The notes under the pieces were generated by a model. That model was not told where the DNA came from and searched no databases. It saw nothing but the letters and a program-made list of their open reading frames with translations. A DNA stretch of 11,872 nt from Bdellovibrionales bacterium (lineage in GTDB: Bacteria > Bdellovibrionota > UBA1018 > CAIPTA01), in contig JAKFYM010000241.1 of the NCBI GenBank assembly GCA_021730855.1, positions 1 through 11,872 of the forward strand, read 5' to 3'. Numbering within the stretch: the first letter of the stretch is position 1; every line of letters begins with the position of its first letter. Positions 1 through 5,702 of the stretch are shown piece by piece. The position numbers and the translations under genes were made by a program.

Positions 1-133
1 GTCCAGAGGAGAGCCATCGAGACACACTGGCTGGGTGCACTGCTAAATGCCCGGCAATTTCGGTATTTGGCAGGCCTGTTCGGTCAATTAAGTGTCTCAG
101 TTCTTTTTTGTCGGCTTTCATGGGTGAAAGCAT
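1..133 (-). CDS. Helix-turn-helix DNA-binding protein, N-terminal part (runs off left edge)
   Basis: Reading the minus strand from an ATG at 133 (or an in-frame ATG at 121) gives an open frame to the window edge. From the second ATG it begins MKADKKELRHLIDRTG and continues with a segment containing EIAGHLAV and VSRWLSSG. That is the pattern of a Cro/XRE-like helix-turn-helix: E-I-A in helix 2, a turn, then V-S-R-W at the end of the recognition helix. An in-frame TAA lies upstream (about 154), so this is the true N-terminus. The ATG at 133 has a weak GAGAAG about 10 bases upstream; the ATG at 121 has no Shine-Dalgarno. Most of the gene lies outside the window, so the rest of the protein cannot be described. 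It could be a small stand-alone regulator or the DNA-binding head of a larger one. It is divergent from the ArsR-type gene, with about 200 bases between them. Confidence 0.6.
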   Translation of the reverse strand, partial: MLSPMKADKKELRHLIDRTGLPNTEIAGHLAVHPASVSRWLSSG

Positions 134-280
134 ATTTAGTGGACTTCTCACTTATGTGCAACACTTTTTCGCATTTATTGCAGGCTACAGCCTCTCCGGT
201 CGATGCTCCCGGGCTTCGCTCAGCATCCTCCCGATCTTGGGGTCAATAATTCCGTATGCTATTTCATGCAAAACCGCCCC

Positions 281-309
281 TTGACTTCCGGGGTCTCTTA
301 ACTTACTAC
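281..309 (+). promoter_or_regulatory. Candidate promoter of the arsR-type gene
   Basis: TTGACT at 281-286 matches the -35 consensus at 5 of 6 positions. A 17-base spacer leads to TACTAC at 304-309, a weak -10. The -10 lies inside the inverted repeat at 298-317, so a repressor bound there would block polymerase. The -35 is strong and the -10 is inferred from spacing. Confidence 0.4.
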
Positions 310-330
310 TTAGTTAAATAACCAATTGGT
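298..330. promoter_or_regulatory. Twin palindromic operator candidate for the ArsR-type repressor
   Basis: Two inverted repeats sit side by side just before the start codon at 337: TTAACT-N8-AGTTAA (298-303 and 312-317) and the perfect 10-base palindrome ACCAATTGGT (321-330). ArsR dimers bind AT-rich inverted repeats overlapping their own promoter. This position, over the probable -10 and up to the ribosome site, is what autorepression would need. The palindromes are directly visible; their use by this protein is inferred. Confidence 0.5.
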
Positions 331-336
331 AGGATA

Positions 337-705
337 ATGAGAGACCACCTAAGCCACACGTTTTCCGCACTCGCCGATCCCACTCGTCGCGCTATCCTCG
401 CCCGGCTTGCTCATGGAGGGGCCAATGTGTCCGATCTGGCCAAGCCCTTTTTGAAAGAGATGAGCCTGCCGGCCGTTACCAAGCACCTGAAGGTTTTAGA
501 AAATGCCGGCCTCATCCAAAAGACCAGGACCGCCCAATGGAGAACCTGTTCGATCAGCGCCGCTCCTCTGAAAGAAGCATCCGGTTGGATCGAGCAGTAT
601 CGGGAGTTCTGGGAAGAGAGCCTAGATCGGCTGGGGGACTATTTAGCGGAAGTGCAGAAAAAGAAGAAACGGAAAGGAAGAACCCATGCCAGCAAAGGCA
701 AATGA
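337..705 (+). CDS. ArsR/SdpR-family winged-helix transcriptional repressor
   Basis: A 122-residue protein of usual ArsR length. Residues 7-22 (HTFSALADPTRRAILA) are the typical opening helix. A winged helix-turn-helix follows at about 29-75, with recognition helix SLPAVTKHLKVLENAGLI and a wing near TRTAQWRTC. The C-terminal helix has the W-I-E-Q-Y-x-x-F-W-E-E-S-L-D-R-L signature common in ArsR proteins encoded next to SRPBCC/AHSA1 genes. No CxC metal-binding motif is present (one cysteine only), so arsenic or metal sensing is unlikely. A small organic ligand or simple autorepression is more plausible. The ribosome site is weak (AGGA close to the ATG). The last 20 bases overlap the next gene, showing an operon. 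The tail is rich in lysine. It probably represses its own operon through the palindromes at 298-330. Confidence 0.9.
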   Translation: MRDHLSHTFSALADPTRRAILARLAHGGANVSDLAKPFLKEMSLPAVTKHLKVLENAGLIQKTRTAQWRTCSISAAPLKEASGWIEQYREFWEESLDRLGDYLAEVQKKKKRKGRTHASKGK

Positions 706-1624
706 AATTCAACTCACTCGCATCTATGATGCCCCCGTGAAGCTCGTATGGGAGGCGTGGACGGATCTCAAACATGTGGAGAAATGGTGGGGGCCGCGCG
801 GCTTCACGCTCACCACCAAAAGCAAGGATCTGCGGCCAGGCGGAAAATGGATTTACACCATGCATGGCCCCGATGGCACGGACTACCCGAATGTCACCAC
901 TTACCATGAGGTCGTAAAATACGAAAAGCTCGTCTACGACCACGGAGCGAACGCCGAGCGAGAGAAGCTTTTTACCGTAACGGCCACTTTCCGGGAGGAA
1001 AAGGGCAAGACCACTCTCACCATGACCATGACCCTGCCCACGCCAGAAGCGGCAAAAGCGACCAAGCAATTTATCAAGAATGCCAATGGAAACTCCACTT
1101 GGGATAGGCTTGGCGAGTACCTGGAAAACGAAAGCTCAGGGAAAGACATTTTTGTGATCCACCGGTCCTTTCCTGCCAATATCGAAACCGTATTTGAGCT
1201 GTGGGTGAATCCCGAGCACTTTGCGAAATGGCTAGGGCCTTCGGGCGCTAGCATGCACTTCCTCACTGCCAACGTAGAAGAGGGCGGAGCTTCGCACTGG
1301 TCGATGACCACATCCGACGGGCAGACGAAATACGGAAAGCTGAATTACAAGAAAATTAGCCCGCCTCACCTCTTCGTCTATACGCAGAACTTTTGCGATA
1401 AAGAGGGCAATCTCGCCAAGCCGCCCTTTTCCCCAAGCTATCCGGATAAGCTCCTCACCACGGTGACCTTCAGCGAGGAGGAAGAGGAGGCGCGCGTGGC
1501 TGTGAGGTGGGAAATATTCGGTGAGGCCACAGAGGCGGAACGCCAGACCTTTCACGACCTAAAGGCCGTCATGACCGGTGGCTGGAGTGAGTCGTTTGAT
1601 CGGCTTGAGGCGTTGCTTGAATAA
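686..1624 (+). CDS. Tandem SRPBCC (AHSA1/YndB-CalC-like) two-domain protein
   Basis: A 312-residue protein, about twice the usual AHSA1 length, made of two complete START-like domains. Domain 1 (about 5-147) opens EIQLTRIYDAPVKLVWEAWT, has the WWGPRGF turn near 30, and ends WDRLGEYLE. Domain 2 (about 151-312) opens DIFVIHRSFPANIETVFELW, has KWLGPSG, and ends GGWSESFDRLEALLE. The two halves are clearly diverged, so this is an old duplication or a fusion of two paralogues. SRPBCC domains form a deep hydrophobic pocket for lipids, polyketides or other apolar ligands; the ligand here cannot be told. No signal peptide, so cytoplasmic. The ATG at 686 follows an AAAGGAAG ribosome site lying inside the end of the repressor gene, giving a 20-base overlap and probable translational coupling. 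Repression by the upstream ArsR protein is likely. Confidence 0.88.
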   Translation: MPAKANEIQLTRIYDAPVKLVWEAWTDLKHVEKWWGPRGFTLTTKSKDLRPGGKWIYTMHGPDGTDYPNVTTYHEVVKYEKLVYDHGANAEREKLFTVTATFREEKGKTTLTMTMTLPTPEAAKATKQFIKNANGNSTWDRLGEYLENESSGKDIFVIHRSFPANIETVFELWVNPEHFAKWLGPSGASMHFLTANVEEGGASHWSMTTSDGQTKYGKLNYKKISPPHLFVYTQNFCDKEGNLAKPPFSPSYPDKLLTTVTFSEEEEEARVAVRWEIFGEATEAERQTFHDLKAVMTGGWSESFDRLEALLE

Positions 1625-1650
1625 ATGATCGCCGTGGGGCAGTGGTGCGG

Positions 1651-1679
1651 TTGGCATGGACCTTCCCTTAAGATATTAG
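1651..1679 (+). promoter_or_regulatory. Candidate sigma-70-type promoter for the single-domain SRPBCC gene
   Basis: TTGGCA (1651-1656, 5 of 6 matches to TTGACA), an exact 17-base spacer, then TATTAG (1674-1679, 4 of 6 to TATAAT). It lies in the 96-base gap before the next gene. No palindrome like those at 298-330 is seen here, so this gene may be expressed independently of the ArsR-controlled pair. Confidence 0.45.
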
Positions 1680-1720
1680 TGTCCGATAGGTAATTAGGTC
1701 AGCCAATGAAAGGAATAAAA

Positions 1721-2170
1721 ATGCCTGGTACAGTTCAATTGCATAGAGTGTTAGCGGCACCACCGGAGAGAGTCTACCGAGCCTTTACGGATCCTGAGGC
1801 GATGGTGAAATGGCTTCCTCCCCATGGATTTACGGCCAAGGTGCACGAGATCGATGTGCGTGTGGGCGGTGGATACAAAATGTCGTTTACCAACTTCTCC
1901 ACAAAAAGTAGCCAGTCTTTTGGCGGAAAATATCAAGAAGTGAAGCCCAATGAATTGCTGAAATATAGCGACAAATTTGATGACCCCAACTTGCCTGGCG
2001 AAATGCAAGTTACCATTAGCTTCCGCAAAGTCATTGGTGGCACGGAGCTGAAAATCACCCAGGAGGGAATCCCCGATGCGATTCCCGCAGAAATGTGCTA
2101 CCTCGGCTGGCAACAGTCGCTTATCTTGATGGCGCAACTGGTGGAGCCGGAAATTCCGGATGGAAACTAA
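1721..2170 (+). CDS. Single-domain SRPBCC (AHSA1-like) protein
   Basis: A 149-residue protein covering one AHSA1 domain. It starts with GTVQLHRVLAAPPERVYRAF, has the KWLPPHGF turn and the DVRVGGGYKMSF strand, and ends with the long C-terminal helix containing CYLGWQQSLILMAQLVEPE. An in-frame ATG exists at 1706, but AAAGGA at 1709-1714 stands 6 bases before the ATG at 1721, so the latter start is preferred. No signal peptide. It is the third AHSA1-type domain within 1.5 kb and is not a close copy of either domain in the preceding protein. A candidate promoter lies just upstream and a hairpin terminator candidate about 115 bases downstream. The ligand is unknown. Confidence 0.88.
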   Translation: MPGTVQLHRVLAAPPERVYRAFTDPEAMVKWLPPHGFTAKVHEIDVRVGGGYKMSFTNFSTKSSQSFGGKYQEVKPNELLKYSDKFDDPNLPGEMQVTISFRKVIGGTELKITQEGIPDAIPAEMCYLGWQQSLILMAQLVEPEIPDGN

Positions 2171-2285
2171 ACGGCCCTAGGCTGCGGGTGAAGAAGGATT
2201 GGCGCCCGTGGCAGATAGCTTGTTGGTTTTCTTGGTTTGTATTTCTAGGTAGTCCGGCATTTCCTTATGGAAGGTGCTTGCTAAG

Positions 2286-2314
2286 GCGGCTTTTGAGAAA
2301 GCCGCGATTGTTTT
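2286..2314 (+). terminator. Candidate hairpin terminator
   Basis: A perfect 8-bp stem GCGGCTTT/AAAGCCGC with a TGAG loop (2286-2305), followed by GATTGTTTT. The T-run is interrupted, so termination may be partial. It would end transcripts of the SRPBCC gene before the next ORF. Confidence 0.5.
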
Positions 2315-2329
2315 GCCCCTAGGGTGAGC

Positions 2330-2551
2330 ATGTACCTAAGCAAGGAAGCGATTCAGAAAAAGCTTCGTGAAATGGCCGGCCTTGCCGACAGGGCCGATAA
2401 CCTCAGGCCTTCTAGTGGAGAAGAGCTGCTGATTGCCGTTTACTTAGCTTGGGGGACAATTGAAGAAAAAATTATTTGTCGCAAAAACAAAATCAGATTT
2501 GGAGAAATGCTTTCCTGTGATGAAGGAGCTCCGACCTCACCTTCAGTTTGA
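2330..2551 (+). CDS. Small protein of unknown function overlapping the GNAT gene
   Basis: A 73-residue frame from ATG 2330 (a GTG at 2324 is an alternative). The first 48 residues look protein-like: a charged helix SKEAIQKKLREMAGLADRAD, then SSGEELLIAVYLAWG. The C-terminal 30 residues are encoded in the 92-base overlap with the GNAT frame and look less natural (CRKNKIRFGEML). The ribosome site is weak (AGGGTGAG directly before the ATG). I do not recognise a family. It could be a small coupled gene, an upstream reading frame that tunes translation of the acetyltransferase, or the remnant of a longer gene. No transmembrane helix or signal peptide. Confidence 0.4.
   Translation: MYLSKEAIQKKLREMAGLADRADNLRPSSGEELLIAVYLAWGTIEEKIICRKNKIRFGEMLSCDEGAPTSPSV
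2451..2462 (+). promoter_or_regulatory. Ribosome binding site and TTG start of the GNAT gene
   Basis: GGGGGA at 2451-2456 is followed after 3 bases by TTG at 2460-2462. An in-frame TAG at 2445-2447 excludes any earlier start. The next ATG (about 2520) would remove the first strand of the GNAT fold. This decides the TTG start. Confidence 0.6.
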
Positions 2552-2903
2552 GGACTATTTGGCTATTTATGAAGAAGCTCATCGAAATGACGGGTATGAA
2601 ATCGTGGCGATCGAAGAAGACCATAAAATTTTAGCCGTGATGGGGTATCGCATTCTTTCTGATTATGTGCGTGGCCGGCATGTTTACGTTGATGATTTGG
2701 TGTCGAGCGGAGCCTGCAGGTCGCAGGGCCTAGGGGCAGACCTTCTGAGATATGCAGAGGGCGTGGCAAAAAAAATGAATTGCCAGAGTCTGCGTCTTTG
2801 CACGGGGATTGAAAATGAGCGGGGCGTGAAGTTCTATGAAAAAAATGGCTGGACGAAACGCGCCTTTGCGTTCGCGAAGAAGGTAGATATTGCCGATTCT
2901 TAG
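2460..2903 (+). CDS. GNAT-family N-acetyltransferase
   Basis: A 147-residue single-domain GNAT protein, of normal family length. It opens with strand 1 (KKLFVAKTKSDLEKCFPVM). The central strands include EIVAIEEDHKILAVMGYRI and HVYVDDLVSSGACR. Motif A is R-S-Q-G-L-G at 87-92, the acetyl-CoA pyrophosphate-binding loop, followed by helix ADLLRYAEGVAKKMNC. Motif B is FYEKNGW at 125-131, after the GIENERGVKFY segment. These place it among small GNATs that acetylate small amines, antibiotics or protein N-termini; the substrate is not predictable. Translation begins at TTG, and the gene overlaps the preceding small ORF by 92 bases in another frame. No signal peptide, so cytoplasmic. Confidence 0.88.
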   Translation: MKKKLFVAKTKSDLEKCFPVMKELRPHLQFEDYLAIYEEAHRNDGYEIVAIEEDHKILAVMGYRILSDYVRGRHVYVDDLVSSGACRSQGLGADLLRYAEGVAKKMNCQSLRLCTGIENERGVKFYEKNGWTKRAFAFAKKVDIADS

Positions 2904-2997
2904 ACGGGGATGGCAAACCCGCGGCAATTTTTCATTTGGGCGCTCGGCACTATCGCTTCTGGAATAACTTCTGCATGGACTTTTGCGGGAGGATTTT

Positions 2998-3399
2998 ATG
3001 GAAACCAAAAACGCTAAGTCTGAAATCATTCAAAAAGAAAAAGAATATTGGCAGGGTATGGTGAACCACGATTTGAATTCTGTGCTTCGCTTGACAGACT
3101 TCCCCTGCATCGTGGCTGGATCTCACGGCCTTAGGTTGGTGGATAGAGCCACCTTCACCCAAATGTTTGAATCAAAAAAAGAAGAGGTGCAGGATTATAC
3201 ATTTCTCGAAGAGCCCGAAGTCCGCTTGCTCAGCCCCGATACGGCCGTGATTGCCTATAAGATTCGTGCCACTACCCGCGCAGGAGAGAAAGAACAGGTG
3301 ATAGAGGCTGTGGACACTTCCACTTGGATTCGTCGCGATGGGCATTGGGCTTGTGCCATGCATACGGAAGTGGAGCAGAACGCAAAACTGGCAGGGTAG
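2998..3399 (+). CDS. NTF2-like (SnoaL/DUF4440-type) small protein
   Basis: A 133-residue protein with the cone-shaped NTF2-like pattern: an N-terminal helix (KSEIIQKEKEYWQGMVNHDLNSVLRLTD), a helix 2/loop region DRATFTQMFES, then strands including PEVRLLSPDTAVIAYKIRA and DTSTWIRRDGHWACAMHTE. The W-x-R-R-D-G-x-W-x-C-x-M-H-T-E ending is typical of DUF4440/SnoaL-like proteins. The ATG at 2998 is chosen because GGGAGG lies 5 bases upstream; an in-frame TTG at 2983 has no such site. Such folds serve as small-molecule isomerases, hydrolases or simple binding proteins, and function cannot be assigned. A second member of the same superfamily follows 90 bases downstream. Confidence 0.8.
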   Translation: METKNAKSEIIQKEKEYWQGMVNHDLNSVLRLTDFPCIVAGSHGLRLVDRATFTQMFESKKEEVQDYTFLEEPEVRLLSPDTAVIAYKIRATTRAGEKEQVIEAVDTSTWIRRDGHWACAMHTEVEQNAKLAG

Positions 3400-3489
3400 A
3401 CGGTCGTCCAAAGACAAAGTGCCGCCTAAGTTCCAGAGTGGTGAAAAAATTGCGAGAACATCTTGGAACCTTCAACCAAGGAGATTGTT

Positions 3490-3993
3490 ATGGAACAGAC
3501 CAGTAGAGAATCAACAATAACAAATCGCACTCAGTTTTCTGGCCAGGCAGGCGAAGAGGCAGAAGTCTATGCCGTGATAGAGGGAATCAATGACGCCTTT
3601 CGCGCAAAAGATCTTGAAAAAATTATGAGCTTTTATGCGGAAGACATGGTGGCCTTCGACATCATGCCCCCCCTCGAATTCAACGGAAAGCAGGCTTATC
3701 GTGAGGCCTGGAAGATGGGACTCGATGGCATGCGGGAGATTGGGCCTTTCGAAGACACGCATAGGCGGGTGTTCGTCTCAGGCGATCTCGCCGTTCTGCA
3801 TTGCCTGTGCCATATGACGGGCACCTTAAAAAAGGACGAAAAAAAGATCGATATGTGGTCGCGCTATACGGGCGTGATGAGAAGAATCGAAGGCAAGTGG
3901 CTGATCAGTCATGAACAGATTTCGGTGCCCATCGAGATGGAATCCGAAAAGCCACTTTGGAATCTAAAGCCCGAAGCCGGTTTGGTGCACTAA
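3490..3993 (+). CDS. NTF2-like (SnoaL/ketosteroid-isomerase-like) protein
   Basis: A 167-residue protein. After a polar 25-residue leader come EVYAVIEGINDAFRAKDLEKIMSFYAEDMVAFDIMPPLEFNGKQAYREAW, the standard first half of SnoaL-like proteins (helix, 'ak D l e k i m s f Y a e D', then the pocket loop). The second half includes VSGDLAVLHCLCHMTGTL, MWSRYTGVMRRIEGKWLISHEQISVPI. The AAGGAG ribosome site 6 bases before ATG 3490 fixes the start. It is related in fold but not close in sequence to the preceding protein, so not a recent tandem duplication. Cytoplasmic. The 90-base spacing and same strand suggest co-transcription with the gene before it. Confidence 0.83.
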   Translation: MEQTSRESTITNRTQFSGQAGEEAEVYAVIEGINDAFRAKDLEKIMSFYAEDMVAFDIMPPLEFNGKQAYREAWKMGLDGMREIGPFEDTHRRVFVSGDLAVLHCLCHMTGTLKKDEKKIDMWSRYTGVMRRIEGKWLISHEQISVPIEMESEKPLWNLKPEAGLVH

Positions 3994-4134
3994 GGGCCGA
4001 GGAGCGAAATTTAGGGTAGTGGCAGGGAGGGGACTGCCCTTAAAGCCCGGTTTTGAGATTATTGGAGCATTCCGAAGTGGAAATGATCCTAATTCTTAGT
4101 GAAAGGTATGGTTTTATAAAAGTATTTTGTTTAT
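3994..4134. other. Convergent intergenic gap, no clear signal
   Basis: This is the meeting point of the plus-strand cluster and the minus-strand hydrolase. A terminator would be expected. The only hairpin seen is a weak GGCAG/CTGCC with an 8-base loop near 4020-4039. The side next to the hydrolase stop is AT-rich with a T-rich run around 4111-4140. I see no confident terminator or gene. Confidence 0.3.
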
Positions 4135-5439
4135 TTAATTTTGGCTGTGACTCTTTCTTATGATCTTGGAGTTTAGGCTGCATTTTTTGAGCGCGCCTTC
4201 AAGATTCCTCCCTCCTGCCGCGATCTCACTCCACAGGCCGACCTTACAGTCCATCAAGTTCAGCATGAACACTGGATGACCTCCACCATGAACTGTCACG
4301 AAAGTACGATCTGATTTTGTCTGGGCGTTAAAATTATATTGCGCTTGGAACATTGGAGTTGAGGGATCTCTATCACCCTCGAAATAATAAATAGGGGCGG
4401 ATGTTTTCCAATCGTTAGCATCAAGCGGACGATCCAGAGGAATGCCTTTGCATAGTTTTCCAGGTACGGCTCTTAAATCACCGTGATCCAATTTGAAATC
4501 AGCATTATAGGAGAAACTGTAGGCTTCGCTCGTGATTTCATGACAAGCAATTGCCCTAAATAATTGTTCTTGCGATGGAGCTATTTCAGGGGGAGAAGAG
4601 GGGGAAATGGTTTCTATCAGCGCTGTTTTTGCTTCGATGGGAGCATCTGGCGAGAGACCAGATAATAAATTCATCAAATAATCTTGTTTGCCCGGCAGCA
4701 AGCCCATAACTAGCGCTCCGGAAATGCCCCGGCCCCAAGTAGAAGGAGAAAGACCAAGCGGCTGCTCCTGGTTCAATTGAGCGATCTGAGTAGGAGAAAG
4801 TTGTTCATTTTTAACTCTGTTCCATTGTTCAATAAAACCTTGAAAAACTTCACCTGGTTGAAAAGCCCGGCCAAGAACACCTTCCAACAGCAAAGCCTGC
4901 GGCTTGGGGGCATAACCTTTTTCCGCAAGACCTGCAGTCACTGTTGCCACTGCTGTTCCGTAAGAGAGGCCATGAAGAATATATTTTTCGAGTTGTAGTG
5001 CATTGATAATGGCTATTGCATCAAAAGCTATATTTTTAGTGCTGAAGAAATCATCCGCAATATTTTCGTTTGAGATTTGGTTGCATCCTATTCCTCGCGG
5101 ATCTGTCTCAATAAGTCCAAATCCAGCAGGAACTGCTAGAGGCACAAGTGAGCCATTGATTGAGGTTTCTCCTGGTCCCCCTGGAAAATAGATAACTGTT
5201 GGCATCCCGTGGTTTGCGGCACGATACCGAAATGCTAGGTCAAATTTTCTAGATTTACTTTGACCCGGGTATAAGGGCCTTGCAATACGACGGACGTCCA
5301 AATCATTGCAAGACTTGGTCTTAGAGATTTGGCCGTGTGCGAGCTGCGCTGTTGCAGAAAGAAAAACGAGGGCAAACACAATATGCTTCACACGTAGAAT
5401 GGCAGCCAAACAATAGTAATTTTCGAAAATGCCCGACAT
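4135..5439 (-). CDS. Secreted alpha/beta hydrolase, peptidase S33-like
   Basis: A 434-residue protein with an alpha/beta-hydrolase catalytic set. The oxyanion loop is FPGGPG at 85-90, with DPRGIG at 113-118. The nucleophile elbow is G-L-S-Y-G with Ser159. The acid is probably Asp358 in GDRDPSTP, and the base is His388 in HGGGHP. The order and motifs fit the tripeptidyl/proline-aminopeptidase group (S33), with a large insert between strand 6 and the acid. The start at 5439 has AGAGGA 6 bases upstream. Its N-terminus has a long 18-residue lead before the hydrophobic stretch HIVFALVFLSATAQLAHG, which is a Sec signal peptide with probable cleavage near residue 36-37. An in-frame GTG at 5391 would give a tidier signal but has no ribosome site. 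Probable periplasmic or secreted peptide or ester hydrolysis. The gene looks lower in G+C than its neighbours. Confidence 0.83.
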   Translation of the reverse strand: MSGIFENYYCLAAILRVKHIVFALVFLSATAQLAHGQISKTKSCNDLDVRRIARPLYPGQSKSRKFDLAFRYRAANHGMPTVIYFPGGPGETSINGSLVPLAVPAGFGLIETDPRGIGCNQISNENIADDFFSTKNIAFDAIAIINALQLEKYILHGLSYGTAVATVTAGLAEKGYAPKPQALLLEGVLGRAFQPGEVFQGFIEQWNRVKNEQLSPTQIAQLNQEQPLGLSPSTWGRGISGALVMGLLPGKQDYLMNLLSGLSPDAPIEAKTALIETISPSSPPEIAPSQEQLFRAIACHEITSEAYSFSYNADFKLDHGDLRAVPGKLCKGIPLDRPLDANDWKTSAPIYYFEGDRDPSTPMFQAQYNFNAQTKSDRTFVTVHGGGHPVFMLNLMDCKVGLWSEIAAGGRNLEGALKKCSLNSKIIRKSHSQN

Positions 5440-5702
5440 ATTTTTCCTCTTTTAGGTGGTTCTTCATGTATTGAGTTCCCATACCATAGATGATTTGAGC
5501 GAAACAGGCTCGGGATGATGGACGTACGGACATGGAGTTCTTGTGCGGTGCAATTGGGATAGCTATTTGGCTAGGTGGCCCTGGAATCCAAGCTTTTTCC
5601 GAATCACCTAGGTGCGCACCACGAAGCAGCGCGCCAGGCTCTACGACCTGAACGGTGCCCAACCCCTCGCATATTACCCAGTGCGCACCACGAAGCAGAG
5701 TG
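5440..5702. other. Intergenic spacer with an 18-base direct repeat
   Basis: The space between the Nudix stop and the hydrolase start, both on the minus strand. It holds the direct repeat listed separately and the AGAGGA ribosome site of the hydrolase (about 5446-5451). A minus-strand frame stays open through it into the hydrolase gene and encodes LLRGAH twice, but it has no proper start or recognisable fold. I could not place a convincing promoter for the hydrolase. Confidence 0.35.
5612..5698. repeat. 18-base direct repeat pair
   Basis: GTGCGCACCACGAAGCAG occurs at 5612-5629 and again, identical, at 5681-5698, a 69-base period. Each copy begins with the palindrome GTGCGCAC. The first copy can also fold with the following GCGCGC into a 6-bp stem (one G-T pair) around an 11-base loop. 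The bases between the copies are not repeated. Confidence 0.75.

Larger units (their letters stand above)
134..336. promoter_or_regulatory. Divergent intergenic region upstream of the HTH gene and the arsR-type gene
   Basis: This roughly 200-base stretch separates two divergent regulator genes. Its right end holds the promoter and palindromes listed separately. Its left half has short inverted repeats: AGGCT/AGCCT at 182-193, and GATGCT/AGCATC at 202-207 and 222-227. Neither is followed by a T-run. On the minus strand a possible TTGCAC, 17-base spacer and TAAATA lie directly before the HTH gene, which would give a very short leader. The plus-strand frame open across 67-249 shows no family features and no ribosome site, so I do not call it a gene. 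Confidence 0.4.

Noticed and set aside
67..249. Plus-strand 60-residue open frame before the arsR-type gene
   Set aside because: No ribosome site or protein-like pattern, and it overlaps the much better supported minus-strand helix-turn-helix frame.
554..1069. Long minus-strand open frame opposite the arsR-type and SRPBCC genes
   Set aside because: It lies fully antisense to two well-supported genes, shows no family pattern and has no ribosome site. The same holds for minus frames at 934-1311, 1232-1555 and 1751-2137.
2095..2322. Plus-strand frame spanning the end of the SRPBCC gene and the following gap
   Set aside because: It is rich in W, R and C with no fold pattern, overlaps a real gene and runs through the terminator hairpin.
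2904..2940. Possible terminator after the GNAT gene
   Set aside because: The CGGG/CCCG stem is only 4 bp with a 9-base loop, too weak despite the following ATTTTT.
5321..5662. Minus-strand frame through the 5440-5702 spacer into the hydrolase gene
   Set aside because: TTG start without a ribosome site, no recognisable fold, and its second half is a shadow of the hydrolase.
5600..5702. tRNA-like or integron attC-like appearance of the spacer with the 18-base repeat
   Set aside because: No cloverleaf with acceptor stem and T-arm can be drawn, and the conserved GTTRRRY core sites are absent.
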